DNA of 50,517 nucleotides from Lachnospiraceae bacterium. Lineage in GTDB: Bacteria; Bacteroidota; Bacteroidia; Bacteroidales; Muribaculaceae. The stretch's first letter is position 1. Every line of letters starts with the position of its first letter. The position numbers were made by a program, and so were the translations under genes. Below the pieces are notes generated by a model. The model was not told where the DNA came from and did no database searches. It was given only the letters and a program-made list of their open reading frames with translations. The stretch covers positions 1-50,517 of the forward strand of contig JAMPGZ010000018.1 of NCBI GenBank assembly GCA_023663655.1. Direction: 5' to 3'. Shown here piece after piece: positions 43,488-50,517 of the stretch.

Positions 43488-44084
43488 GTGGAAGAAAATA
43501 AGGTAACTGATAAACTGCGATTTATAAAGAAGCATCCGATATTGTTCAATTTCCTGCTCATTATACTTGCCGGATGGGCGGTGGTGTGGATCACCCTCGT
43601 CGTGCTGGATGTGTGGACAGGACATGGAAAGTATGAGGTGGTACCCAATCTGCACGGGCTCTCCTACACGCAGGCTCAAAAGGCTCTCCTCGCTACAGGG
43701 CTCAGGGCTGAGCTCTCCGATTCGCTCTACGACAATGCCACAGCGCCGGGAACAGTGCTTGAGCAGTCGCCGAGGGCAAAAACAAAAGTGAAGCCTAACA
43801 GGGTGGTGTATCTCACCATCAATGCTTTTTCTCCTAAGATGGTATCTGTGCCGACGTTGACCGATATGTCGTTGCGCCAGGCGAAATCGGTATTGGAGGG
43901 GCTTGGTATCAAAAATGTCAGAGAATCCTACGTCGAGAGCGAATATAAGGATCTGGTGCTGGGCGCTAAATTCAACGGCATACAGTTGAAGCCCGGCGCA
44001 CGTATTCCCGCCACTGCTACCGTCACGATTGAGGTGGGACGCGGTATTGAGCTTGATGACGATTCTGTAGCCGAAGGTGAATAA
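43488..44084 (+). CDS. PASTA domain membrane protein
   Basis: 198 aa, GTG start (MEENKVTDKLRF). After a short cytoplasmic part comes one membrane helix (about residues 21-42) and two periplasmic PASTA domains (about 48-107 and 110-185: VPNLHGLSYTQAQKALLATGL and VPTLTDMSLRQAKSVLEGLGI). PASTA domains bind peptidoglycan fragments or penicillin-binding proteins. There is no kinase domain. It precedes rluD by 32 nt, a common Bacteroidota arrangement. Confidence 0.93.
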   Translation: MEENKVTDKLRFIKKHPILFNFLLIILAGWAVVWITLVVLDVWTGHGKYEVVPNLHGLSYTQAQKALLATGLRAELSDSLYDNATAPGTVLEQSPRAKTKVKPNRVVYLTINAFSPKMVSVPTLTDMSLRQAKSVLEGLGIKNVRESYVESEYKDLVLGAKFNGIQLKPGARIPATATVTIEVGRGIELDDDSVAEGE

Positions 44085-44115
44085 TCCTTACGTTAAACGA
44101 TTGTAGAGCAAACGC

Positions 44116-45153
44116 ATGGAGGACGAATTGAATTTACAACCCGAGGACGGCGACGAATTGTACGAGCATTTCCGATTTGTTGCCGATAAAGGACAGCAAT
44201 TGCTGCGTGTCGATAAGTTCCTTGTCGCAAGACTGGAAAAGTCGTCGCGCAACCGTGTGCAGCAAGCCGCCGACGCAGGGTGCATTCTCGTAAATGGAAA
44301 GCCGGTGAAATCCAATTATCGCGTTAAGCCGCTTGATGTGGTGACGGTGGTGATGGACAGGCCTCGATATGAGCTTGAGATAATCCCTGAGGATATTCCG
44401 CTAGACATCGTGTATGAGGATGAGCATCTTCTGGTGGTGAATAAGCCTGCCGGACTGGTGGTGCATCCCGGACACGGAAATTACCACGGCACGCTTGTCA
44501 ATGCTCTCGCTTGGCATTTCAAGGACAATCCTGACTACGATGTCAGCGACCCTCGCATGGGGCTTGTGCATCGCATCGACAAGGACACATCGGGATTGCT
44601 CGTGGTTGCGAAAACCCCCGATGCGAAAACCCACCTCGGAAAGCAGTTTTTCGACAAAACCACCAAACGTGAATACGTAGCGGTGGTGTGGGGACGCCCC
44701 GCTCCGGCTGACGGCAGAATCGAGGGCAACATAGGACGCAGCCTGAAGGATCGCTTGCAGATGGCGGTATTCCCCGACGGCGATCAGGGAAAGCACGCGG
44801 TCACCCACTATTTCACCATTGAGCCGCTCGGCTACGTGACGGCTGTGAAGTGTGTCCTTGAAACTGGCAGAACACATCAGATACGAGTCCACATGAAGCA
44901 CATCGGACACCCGCTGTTCAATGACGCGCGATATGGAGGTGACCAGATATTGAGAGGAAACACCTCGTCCAAATACAAGAAATTTGTGGAAAACGCTTTC
45001 GGGATATGCCCGAGGCAGGCGCTTCATGCCCGCACATTAGGATTTGTGCATCCGGCTACCGGCGAGGAAATGTTTTTCTCAGCGCCGATTCCGCCTGATA
45101 TGGTGGCGTTGATGGAGAAATGGCGTAATTATTCAGGCGACGGTGAGATATAA
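44116..45153 (+). CDS. rluD: 23S rRNA pseudouridine synthase, RluD family
   Basis: 345 aa. RluD makes pseudouridines 1911, 1915 and 1917 in helix 69 of 23S rRNA in E. coli. An N-terminal S4 RNA-binding domain (about residues 28-90: RVDKFLVARLEKSSRNRVQ) is followed by the synthase fold with HRIDKDTSGLLVVAKT, whose Asp is the catalytic residue, and ETGRTHQIRVHMKHIGHPL. It follows the PASTA gene and precedes an acyltransferase gene by 67 nt. Confidence 0.94.
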   Translation: MEDELNLQPEDGDELYEHFRFVADKGQQLLRVDKFLVARLEKSSRNRVQQAADAGCILVNGKPVKSNYRVKPLDVVTVVMDRPRYELEIIPEDIPLDIVYEDEHLLVVNKPAGLVVHPGHGNYHGTLVNALAWHFKDNPDYDVSDPRMGLVHRIDKDTSGLLVVAKTPDAKTHLGKQFFDKTTKREYVAVVWGRPAPADGRIEGNIGRSLKDRLQMAVFPDGDQGKHAVTHYFTIEPLGYVTAVKCVLETGRTHQIRVHMKHIGHPLFNDARYGGDQILRGNTSSKYKKFVENAFGICPRQALHARTLGFVHPATGEEMFFSAPIPPDMVALMEKWRNYSGDGEI

Positions 45154-45220
45154 TTATCGTTAAGCCCTGTGACCAAATAGAAGATTAAATTGTTATCATT
45201 ATTACGAAATATATTTTGTC

Positions 45221-46420
45221 ATGATAGAAGAACAACGACAATTTGAGGACATAGCACCTTATCCCGACAGCATTTTTCAAGAGAAAATGCAGCATTTGGT
45301 GGAAGAACCCGGTTTTGAGCACGCTGTAAAATGGGTATTGCCCGAAATTGATTATCGTGAATTCTGCAACGAATTGCTACAGGTTAAAGATAAAGATACT
45401 TTTCAGAAGAAAATAATGGCTCCTTTCCTGGAGATGCTTGCCGCGAAGACCACTTCCGGAGTTTCCATCGAAGGATTGGACCGGGTGGATCCGTCCAAGG
45501 CATACACTTTTATCACCAACCATCGTGATATCGTGCTCGATACCTCTTTCCTGAACCTGTGTTTCCTTAGGGCTGACTACCCAACCACTCAGGTGGCTAT
45601 CGGAAACAATCTGCTCATATATGAGTGGATCAACGACCTTGTGAGATTGAACAAGAGCTTCATTGTCAAGCGCGATCTCCCAAGGGTGAAGGCTCTTGAG
45701 GCTGCAAAGGAGCTCTCGGAATACATTCACTACACCGTCGGAACTGAAAATCAGTCGGTGTGGATCGCAGAGCGGCAAGGCAGAAGCAAGGATTCAAGTG
45801 ACATGGCGCAGGACAGCCTCATTAAGATGCTGGCGCTTGCAGGAAACAAGGACTTCAAGGGTAACATCTCGGAGATAAACCTCATGCCGGTGTCGATATC
45901 CTATGAATATGACCCGAATGATTATCTGAAAGCCCGCGAATTCCTTCTGCGCCGCAATGATCCTGAGTTTAAGAAATCGCAGCGTGATGACCTGTTTGCT
46001 ATGGAAACAGGGTTGCTTCGCAATAAGGGTCGGGTGCATTTTACAGTGGGATGCCCCATCAGTGAGATGATTAAGGATCTGGATCCTGAGATGGATAAGA
46101 GCGCCATGGCGAGGGAAATATGCAATATAGTCGACTGTCAGATTCATTCCGGCTATGAGATTTTCCCGATTAATTATGTGGCTTATGATAAGTTGTATAA
46201 CACCGATGAATTTGCTGCGAAATATTCCGATGGCGAAGCTCGGGATTTTGAAAACTATATCCAGAACCAGTTGACCAAGGTTGACATTCCGGAGCTCACC
46301 GCCGAGGATAAGGACTATCTGTATCAGATGATGCTCACCATGTATGCCAACCCGTTGAGAAACAAGCTACAGGCGCGTGACCAATGTCATGATTCCTGCA
46401 GCAGCATTATGGATAAATAA
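45221..46420 (+). CDS. Glycerol-3-phosphate/lysophosphatidate-type acyltransferase
   Basis: 399 aa, no clear membrane helix. The four acyltransferase blocks are visible: motif I TNHRDIVLD (residues 99-107), motif II LNKSFIVKRDLPR (143-155), motif III IAERQGRSKD (182-191) and motif IV LMPVSISYEY (221-230), the last in PlsB-like form. Motif I is unusual: after His101 the Asp comes at position 107 (H-x5-D), and Asp103 is also present, instead of the usual H-x4-D. Similar HRDIxLD sequences occur in Bacteroides homologues by memory, so it may be the family's own form. It likely acylates a glycerophospholipid or its precursor. Confidence 0.85.
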   Translation: MIEEQRQFEDIAPYPDSIFQEKMQHLVEEPGFEHAVKWVLPEIDYREFCNELLQVKDKDTFQKKIMAPFLEMLAAKTTSGVSIEGLDRVDPSKAYTFITNHRDIVLDTSFLNLCFLRADYPTTQVAIGNNLLIYEWINDLVRLNKSFIVKRDLPRVKALEAAKELSEYIHYTVGTENQSVWIAERQGRSKDSSDMAQDSLIKMLALAGNKDFKGNISEINLMPVSISYEYDPNDYLKAREFLLRRNDPEFKKSQRDDLFAMETGLLRNKGRVHFTVGCPISEMIKDLDPEMDKSAMAREICNIVDCQIHSGYEIFPINYVAYDKLYNTDEFAAKYSDGEARDFENYIQNQLTKVDIPELTAEDKDYLYQMMLTMYANPLRNKLQARDQCHDSCSSIMDK

Positions 46421-46433
46421 TACTAAGTTGATT

Positions 46434-47627
46434 ATGAGACTCCCTGTGTTGATTGTTACCGTGCTTATACTGATAGGCATTTTTGTTGATTACTATATCT
46501 GGAAACAGATCGTGGCAGCGTCTAAGCGGCGTTGGCAGGGCGTGGTATATGCTTGGAGTTCTCTGTTCATGCTTATATTTGTGATCGTAGCTGTGTGTCT
46601 GCCTCGTCGATCCGGAAGTGATGCCACGCTCAACTGCGTGATGTGGATGCTTTACGGCTACTGTACCATCTATATCCCGAAGTATCTTTACTGCATTATA
46701 AGCTCCATCAGGGCGATTCCCGCATTGTGGCGTTCACGGCGTCGGTGGAACTTCTTCCAGCCGATAGCGGCTACAGTGGCGGTATTGGTATTCATAGTGA
46801 TGTGGTGGGCGGCTATTGTCAATCGCATCAGTTACCAGGTCAAGGAGGTGGAAATTGAGTTCGCCGGTCTCCCCGAGGATTTCGACGGATATAAAATAGT
46901 GCAGTTTTCCGATTTCCATGTGGGCACCTACGGCTCTGACACCGCCTTTGTAAGCGAAGTGGTCGATGTGATGAACGGACTCGGCGCTGACGCGATTTTC
47001 TTTACCGGCGATATTGTGAACAGGCGCACTGATGAACTGCTGCCGTTTGTGAAACCGTTGAGCCGCCTTCATGCTCCTGATGGGGTTTTCTCGATTTTGG
47101 GAAACCATGACTACGGCGACTACAGCACTTGGAAGTCGGAGGAAGATAAAGCGGAGAATCTTGAAAAAATGAAGTCCTTGCAGGGTGGGATGGGGTGGAA
47201 CCTCCTGAACAATGAAACCGTGTATCTCCATGAAGGTGCCGATTCAATAGCGCTTATAGGCGTGGAAAATTGGGGCGAGCCACCGTTCAATGTCTACGGT
47301 GACTTGGACAAGGCTTATCCATGTCAGTCCGATAGCATTTTTAAGATTCTTCTCACCCACAATCCTATGCACTGGGTGGAAAAGGTTGCCGACAATGACA
47401 CTGTCAATATCGGTCTTGCTTTGTCGGGGCACACCCACGCTATGCAGATGCAGATTGGAAATTGGTCGCCCTCTAAATGGCGTTATGACACTTGGGGCGG
47501 GGAATACGGTGATAAGTCGGGTGAACGCAAGCTCTATGTGAACATCGGCTTAGGCACGGTAGCTATTCCTGCACGTATAGGCGCTACCCCCGAAATAACG
47601 CTGATCACCCTTAAACGGGCAAAATAG
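46434..47627 (+). CDS. Membrane-anchored metallophosphoesterase
   Basis: 397 aa from the ATG at 46434 (MRLPVLIVTVLIL); the earlier ATG at 46377 would overlap the acyltransferase gene. Four hydrophobic segments (within about residues 1-140) are followed by a calcineurin-like domain with KIVQFSDFHVG (D-x-H intact), FFTGDIVNRRTDE, SILGNHDYGDYS, ILLTHNPMHW and LSGHTHAMQM. Relatives such as YaeI act on lipids like UDP-diacylglucosamine or as phosphodiesterases. Together with the preceding acyltransferase it suggests a lipid function, but this is inference. Confidence 0.9.
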   Translation: MRLPVLIVTVLILIGIFVDYYIWKQIVAASKRRWQGVVYAWSSLFMLIFVIVAVCLPRRSGSDATLNCVMWMLYGYCTIYIPKYLYCIISSIRAIPALWRSRRRWNFFQPIAATVAVLVFIVMWWAAIVNRISYQVKEVEIEFAGLPEDFDGYKIVQFSDFHVGTYGSDTAFVSEVVDVMNGLGADAIFFTGDIVNRRTDELLPFVKPLSRLHAPDGVFSILGNHDYGDYSTWKSEEDKAENLEKMKSLQGGMGWNLLNNETVYLHEGADSIALIGVENWGEPPFNVYGDLDKAYPCQSDSIFKILLTHNPMHWVEKVADNDTVNIGLALSGHTHAMQMQIGNWSPSKWRYDTWGGEYGDKSGERKLYVNIGLGTVAIPARIGATPEITLITLKRAK

Positions 47628-47647
47628 CCCACTGTCTATTTTTTATT

Positions 47648-49786
47648 ATGATTTCTGATTTTTCTAAAATCATCGCCGGGGAGCTTGGACTTGACCATAA
47701 ATCGGTGTCAAATACACTCAAGCTGCTTGACGATGGAGCCACAATACCTTTCATAAGCCGATACCGTAAAGAAGCGACTGGCGGGCTGGACGAAGTGAAA
47801 GTTCACGATATTAAGCTGCGTTATGACTCGCTTGTGAACATTGAAAAACGAAAAGAGACCATCTTGTCGACCATCGGACAGCTTGGAAAATTGACTCCCG
47901 AATTGGAAAAACGCATTGCAGGGACTTTCGATTCCGCTCAGTTGGAGGACATATATATGCCGTTCCGTCCCAAAAGACGCACTCGTGCGAAAGTGGCTGT
48001 CGATAGAGGGCTCGAACCCTTGGCAAAAATTATAATGGCGCAGAATATCTCTGATCCTGCCGACGCGGCTGCGAGATTCGTGAAAGGTGAAATTGCCGAT
48101 GAAGGAGCCGCGCTTGCCGGGGCTGCCGATATAATAGCCGAGTGGGTCAGTGAAAGCGAAAGAGCCAGGGCAGCGGTAAGAGCGAGATATAACCGCACGG
48201 CGGTGTTCTCATCAAGAGTGGTGGCAGGAAAAGAAACCGATGGAGCCAAATACGAGAATTATTTCAGCTATTCCTCCCCTCTACGCTCGATATCATCCCA
48301 TAGACTGCTTGCGGTGATGCGTGGAGCCTCGGAAGGATTTCTCAAGATGTCTTTATCTGTCGATGACGATGAGGTGATTGATAAATTGGTGTCGATGTTT
48401 GTTAAGCCTTCGGCTCACAGGAAAGTCGCGGAGTTTATTCGGAATGCTGTGAAAGATGGTTATCGCCGGTTGCTGCGGTCGTCAATTGAAACGGAACTTC
48501 TTGCTGCGGCGAAAGAGAAAGCTGATGATGTGGCGATAGCTATGTTTGCCGACAATGTAAGGCAGTTGCTGTTGGCGCCGCCATTGGGACACAAAAGAGT
48601 GCTTGCCGTCGATCCAGGATTCCGTACCGGTTGCAAGCTCGTGTGTCTGGATTCCAATGGCGATCTGCTTCACACGGAAGTCATATATCCCAATCCTCCG
48701 AAGAATGATCGTCGAGGGGCTGCGGCTAAGGTGAGCCGTCTGGTTGAGGTATATCGCATTGAGGCGATTGCGATAGGGAGTGGAACGGCAAGCCGGGAAA
48801 CTGAAAATTTCTTCAGTTCCATACGCTATCCGCGTGAGGTGAAGATATTCATCGTGAATGAAAATGGTGCGTCGGTATATTCTGCATCTAAGATAGCGCG
48901 TGAGGAGTTTCCTGACTACGATGTGACGGTGCGTGGAGCGGTGTCTATCGGGCGCCGTCTTATTGATCCGCTTGCCGAACTCGTCAAGATAGAACCCAAA
49001 TCCATTGGAGTGGGGCAATATCAGCACGATGTGGATCAGGCTAAATTGAAAGAGGCGCTTGACTATACGGTCGAAAGTTGTGTGAATTCGGTGGGAGTCG
49101 ACTTGAACACGGCTTCTAAGGAATTGCTCGCTCACGTATCAGGAATAGGACCGGCATTGGCGGCAAGCATTGTGAACTATCGCTCGGAACACGGCGATTT
49201 CAGAAGCAGGCGCCATCTGCTTGACGTGCCCCGCTTGGGAGAAAAAGCATTTCAGCAGGCGGCTGGATTCTTGAGAATACCGGGGGGCGACAATATCCTC
49301 GACAATACCGCGGTTCATCCTGAAAGATATGGATTGATCGAGAAAATTGCTGCCGACCATAAATGCGTGGTCAATGATTTCATTGCCGATCCGAAGCGCT
49401 TCGCCGCGATCGATTTCTCTCCTTATATAAATGAAACGGTCGGACTGCCCACTTTTAAGGATATAATAAGTGAGTTGGAGAAGCCGGGACGCGATCCCCG
49501 TAAATCGGTAGGTGTGCTCGAATTTGACGAGCGTGTAAAGACTATCGATGACCTGCAGGAGGGAATGGTGCTGAATGGCATTGTGAACAATGTGACGGCA
49601 TTCGGCTGCTTTGTCGATATAGGGTTGCATGAACACGGGTTGGTGCACATCTCGCAATTGACCGACCGATATGTAGCCAATCCGGCTGAGGTTGTGAAGC
49701 TCCATCAGCACGTAAAAGTGAAAGTGATGGAGGTGGATCGGGTGCGTGGGAGAATATCTTTGTCGATGAAAGGTGTGGAGCAATGA
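47648..49786 (+). CDS. tex: RNA-binding transcriptional accessory protein Tex
   Basis: 712 aa. The Tex layout is complete: N-terminal helical domain with ATIPFISRYRKEATGGLDEV (residues about 31-50), the YqgF-like RNase H fold with RVLAVDPGFRTGCKLVCLDSNG, two HhH motifs (ELLAHVSGIGPALAASIVNYR, then DVPRLGEKAFQQAAGFLRI), and a C-terminal S1 domain (about 630-710). Tex associates with RNA polymerase and nucleic acid. Its stop overlaps the next gene's ATG (ATGA). Confidence 0.95.
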   Translation: MISDFSKIIAGELGLDHKSVSNTLKLLDDGATIPFISRYRKEATGGLDEVKVHDIKLRYDSLVNIEKRKETILSTIGQLGKLTPELEKRIAGTFDSAQLEDIYMPFRPKRRTRAKVAVDRGLEPLAKIIMAQNISDPADAAARFVKGEIADEGAALAGAADIIAEWVSESERARAAVRARYNRTAVFSSRVVAGKETDGAKYENYFSYSSPLRSISSHRLLAVMRGASEGFLKMSLSVDDDEVIDKLVSMFVKPSAHRKVAEFIRNAVKDGYRRLLRSSIETELLAAAKEKADDVAIAMFADNVRQLLLAPPLGHKRVLAVDPGFRTGCKLVCLDSNGDLLHTEVIYPNPPKNDRRGAAAKVSRLVEVYRIEAIAIGSGTASRETENFFSSIRYPREVKIFIVNENGASVYSASKIAREEFPDYDVTVRGAVSIGRRLIDPLAELVKIEPKSIGVGQYQHDVDQAKLKEALDYTVESCVNSVGVDLNTASKELLAHVSGIGPALAASIVNYRSEHGDFRSRRHLLDVPRLGEKAFQQAAGFLRIPGGDNILDNTAVHPERYGLIEKIAADHKCVVNDFIADPKRFAAIDFSPYINETVGLPTFKDIISELEKPGRDPRKSVGVLEFDERVKTIDDLQEGMVLNGIVNNVTAFGCFVDIGLHEHGLVHISQLTDRYVANPAEVVKLHQHVKVKVMEVDRVRGRISLSMKGVEQ

Positions 49787-50154
49787 ATCATTTCGTAATA
49801 AGTCTTGGCAGCAACTCCTCTGACCGCTGTGAGAAGATGGAAATCACGTTGAGCCACCTGAAATCGGTACTGCAAGTCGAGGAGTGCTCGGAAATATATG
49901 AAACACTCCCTTGGGGCGGTGGCGATAGAAGTTATGTCAACTGTGTGATTGCAGGTTCGACAACCATGGATATGGAAAGTCTCAATTCTTTGGCTAAGCA
50001 GTGGGAGATGGAGTGCGGCAGAAATGCAGAAACTAAGCGTCTCCATATTGTCCCTATTGACATCGATATTGTTATATGGAATGATGCCATACTTCGACCA
50101 AAAGAACTTACCCGCGACTATTTTCTGAAAGGCTACGACAAAATTTTCCACTGA
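49783..50154 (+). CDS. Short HPPK-like (folK-type) protein with altered signature
   Basis: 123 aa, shorter than the 150-170 aa of typical 6-hydroxymethyl-7,8-dihydropterin pyrophosphokinase. The start MNHFVISLGSNSSDRCEKME and the YETLPWGG region fit HPPK, as does the metal-binding DID (93-95). The signature normally RWGPR-x2-D-x-D reads RLHIVPIDID: the Trp is replaced by Leu87 and the following Arg by Val90, while Arg80 and Arg86 remain. The last ~35 residues of the fold (the usual HPxMxxRxFVLxPL tail) are missing. It may be a diverged or inactive paralogue rather than the pathway enzyme. It overlaps tex by 4 nt. Confidence 0.75.
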   Translation: MNHFVISLGSNSSDRCEKMEITLSHLKSVLQVEECSEIYETLPWGGGDRSYVNCVIAGSTTMDMESLNSLAKQWEMECGRNAETKRLHIVPIDIDIVIWNDAILRPKELTRDYFLKGYDKIFH

Positions 50155-50343
50155 TCACCGTTTCCGGATGCACATGGCAAATAAAAATTTTATTGGCTTA
50201 TTTCTGGATGTCGAGCTATATCCGATGGAAACGCAATTCTAAATGAATGTTAAAAGTGAAAATTTTATGCTGTGGAAATATGTTGTAAAACATATAGTTA
50301 TCATTTTATAACAAATTTTCCTCAAAAAAAGTTCGCAAAAATA

Positions 50344-50375
50344 TTTGGAGGTTTCAAAAATATCGCATAACTTTG
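50344..50375 (+). promoter_or_regulatory. Strong promoter, probably of an rRNA operon
   Basis: TTTG (50344-50347) is followed after 20 nt by TAACTTTG (50368-50375), both exact. The surrounding ATATTTGGAGGTTTC region and the A-rich upstream stretch resemble Bacteroidota rRNA promoters as I remember them. Between the folK-like stop (50154) and this promoter I see only AT-rich sequence. Confidence 0.7.
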
Positions 50376-50381
50376 CACTCG

Positions 50382-50517
50382 CTTTTGAGAACGAAACGAA
50401 CTCCAAAGCAAAACGAAGGACATTGACATGATTAAATAGACAAGAGTAGTACAAGAGCATTAATAAATAATGCCTCAAGTCAATTCAAAGCCAAATAAAG
50501 CGACGACCGAGCCGAGG
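50382..50517 (+). other. Likely 5' leader of a 16S rRNA operon
   Basis: From about 50382 to the window end there is no open frame of note. GGACATTGACATG (near 50418) resembles the boxA-type antitermination element of rRNA leaders, and the nearby GACAAGAGTAGTACAAGAGC fits leaders I recall in this order. The mature 16S sequence is not reached, so this is inference. Confidence 0.6.

Overview
The window looks like ordinary chromosome of a member of the Bacteroidales (Bacteroidota); a Muribaculaceae-like gut anaerobe is my best guess from memory of similar proteins. Supporting signs are a TonB system with two ExbD paralogues, PorT-type and OmpA-type outer-membrane barrels, Kdo synthesis (kdsB, so LPS), a PASTA-RluD block, a Bacteroidota-style omega subunit, and many TAnnTTTG -7 promoter boxes, several with a TTTG-like -33 box 19-20 nt upstream. 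I see no insertion sequence, phage, CRISPR array, tRNA or integrase.

Left part (1-14.2 kb). A minus-strand gene appears to run off the left edge. Next comes about 0.8 kb of non-coding DNA with a long direct repeat and many short perfect hairpins with three-base loops. A minus-strand exbB-exbD-exbD-tonB energy-transduction operon follows, then prfC on the plus strand. Three minus-strand genes, nusB-yajC and ybbR-coaE, separated by a terminator, cover transcription, protein export and CoA synthesis. They are followed by an envelope operon: GT4 glycosyltransferase, lipid flippase/synthase-like membrane protein, kdsB and an M16-like protein without its zinc motif.

Middle part (14.2-28.2 kb). A TPR sensor histidine kinase lacks the usual phospho-acceptor His. 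It is followed by htpG, a lipoprotein phosphoesterase paired with a beta-barrel, and a minus-strand operon dxr-rseP-rlmI-like-M49 peptidase. A degenerate LytM protein is divergent from a strongly expressed OmpA-family porin.

Right part (28.2-50.5 kb). A five-gene plus-strand run holds a large TPR protein, an M3 peptidase, a GT2 glycosyltransferase, a phosphoribosyltransferase and a HAD phosphatase; the last three overlap by ATGA. Then come mutL, a PorT barrel, an orphan HsdR_N-type nuclease-fold protein, holA, a PorT-LysM/periplasmic-binding pair, rpsO, and bamD-rpoZ. A plus-strand run follows: PASTA, rluD, GPAT-like acyltransferase, metallophosphoesterase, tex and a shortened HPPK (folK-like). 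The right edge has a near-consensus promoter and what looks like an rRNA leader, so a 16S gene probably starts just outside the window.

Most of the window is housekeeping. The points most worth checking are the hairpin/direct-repeat array (212-1010), the internally duplicated NusB, the histidine-less kinase, the GT2-PRT-HAD trio, and the short folK-like gene with altered signature residues.
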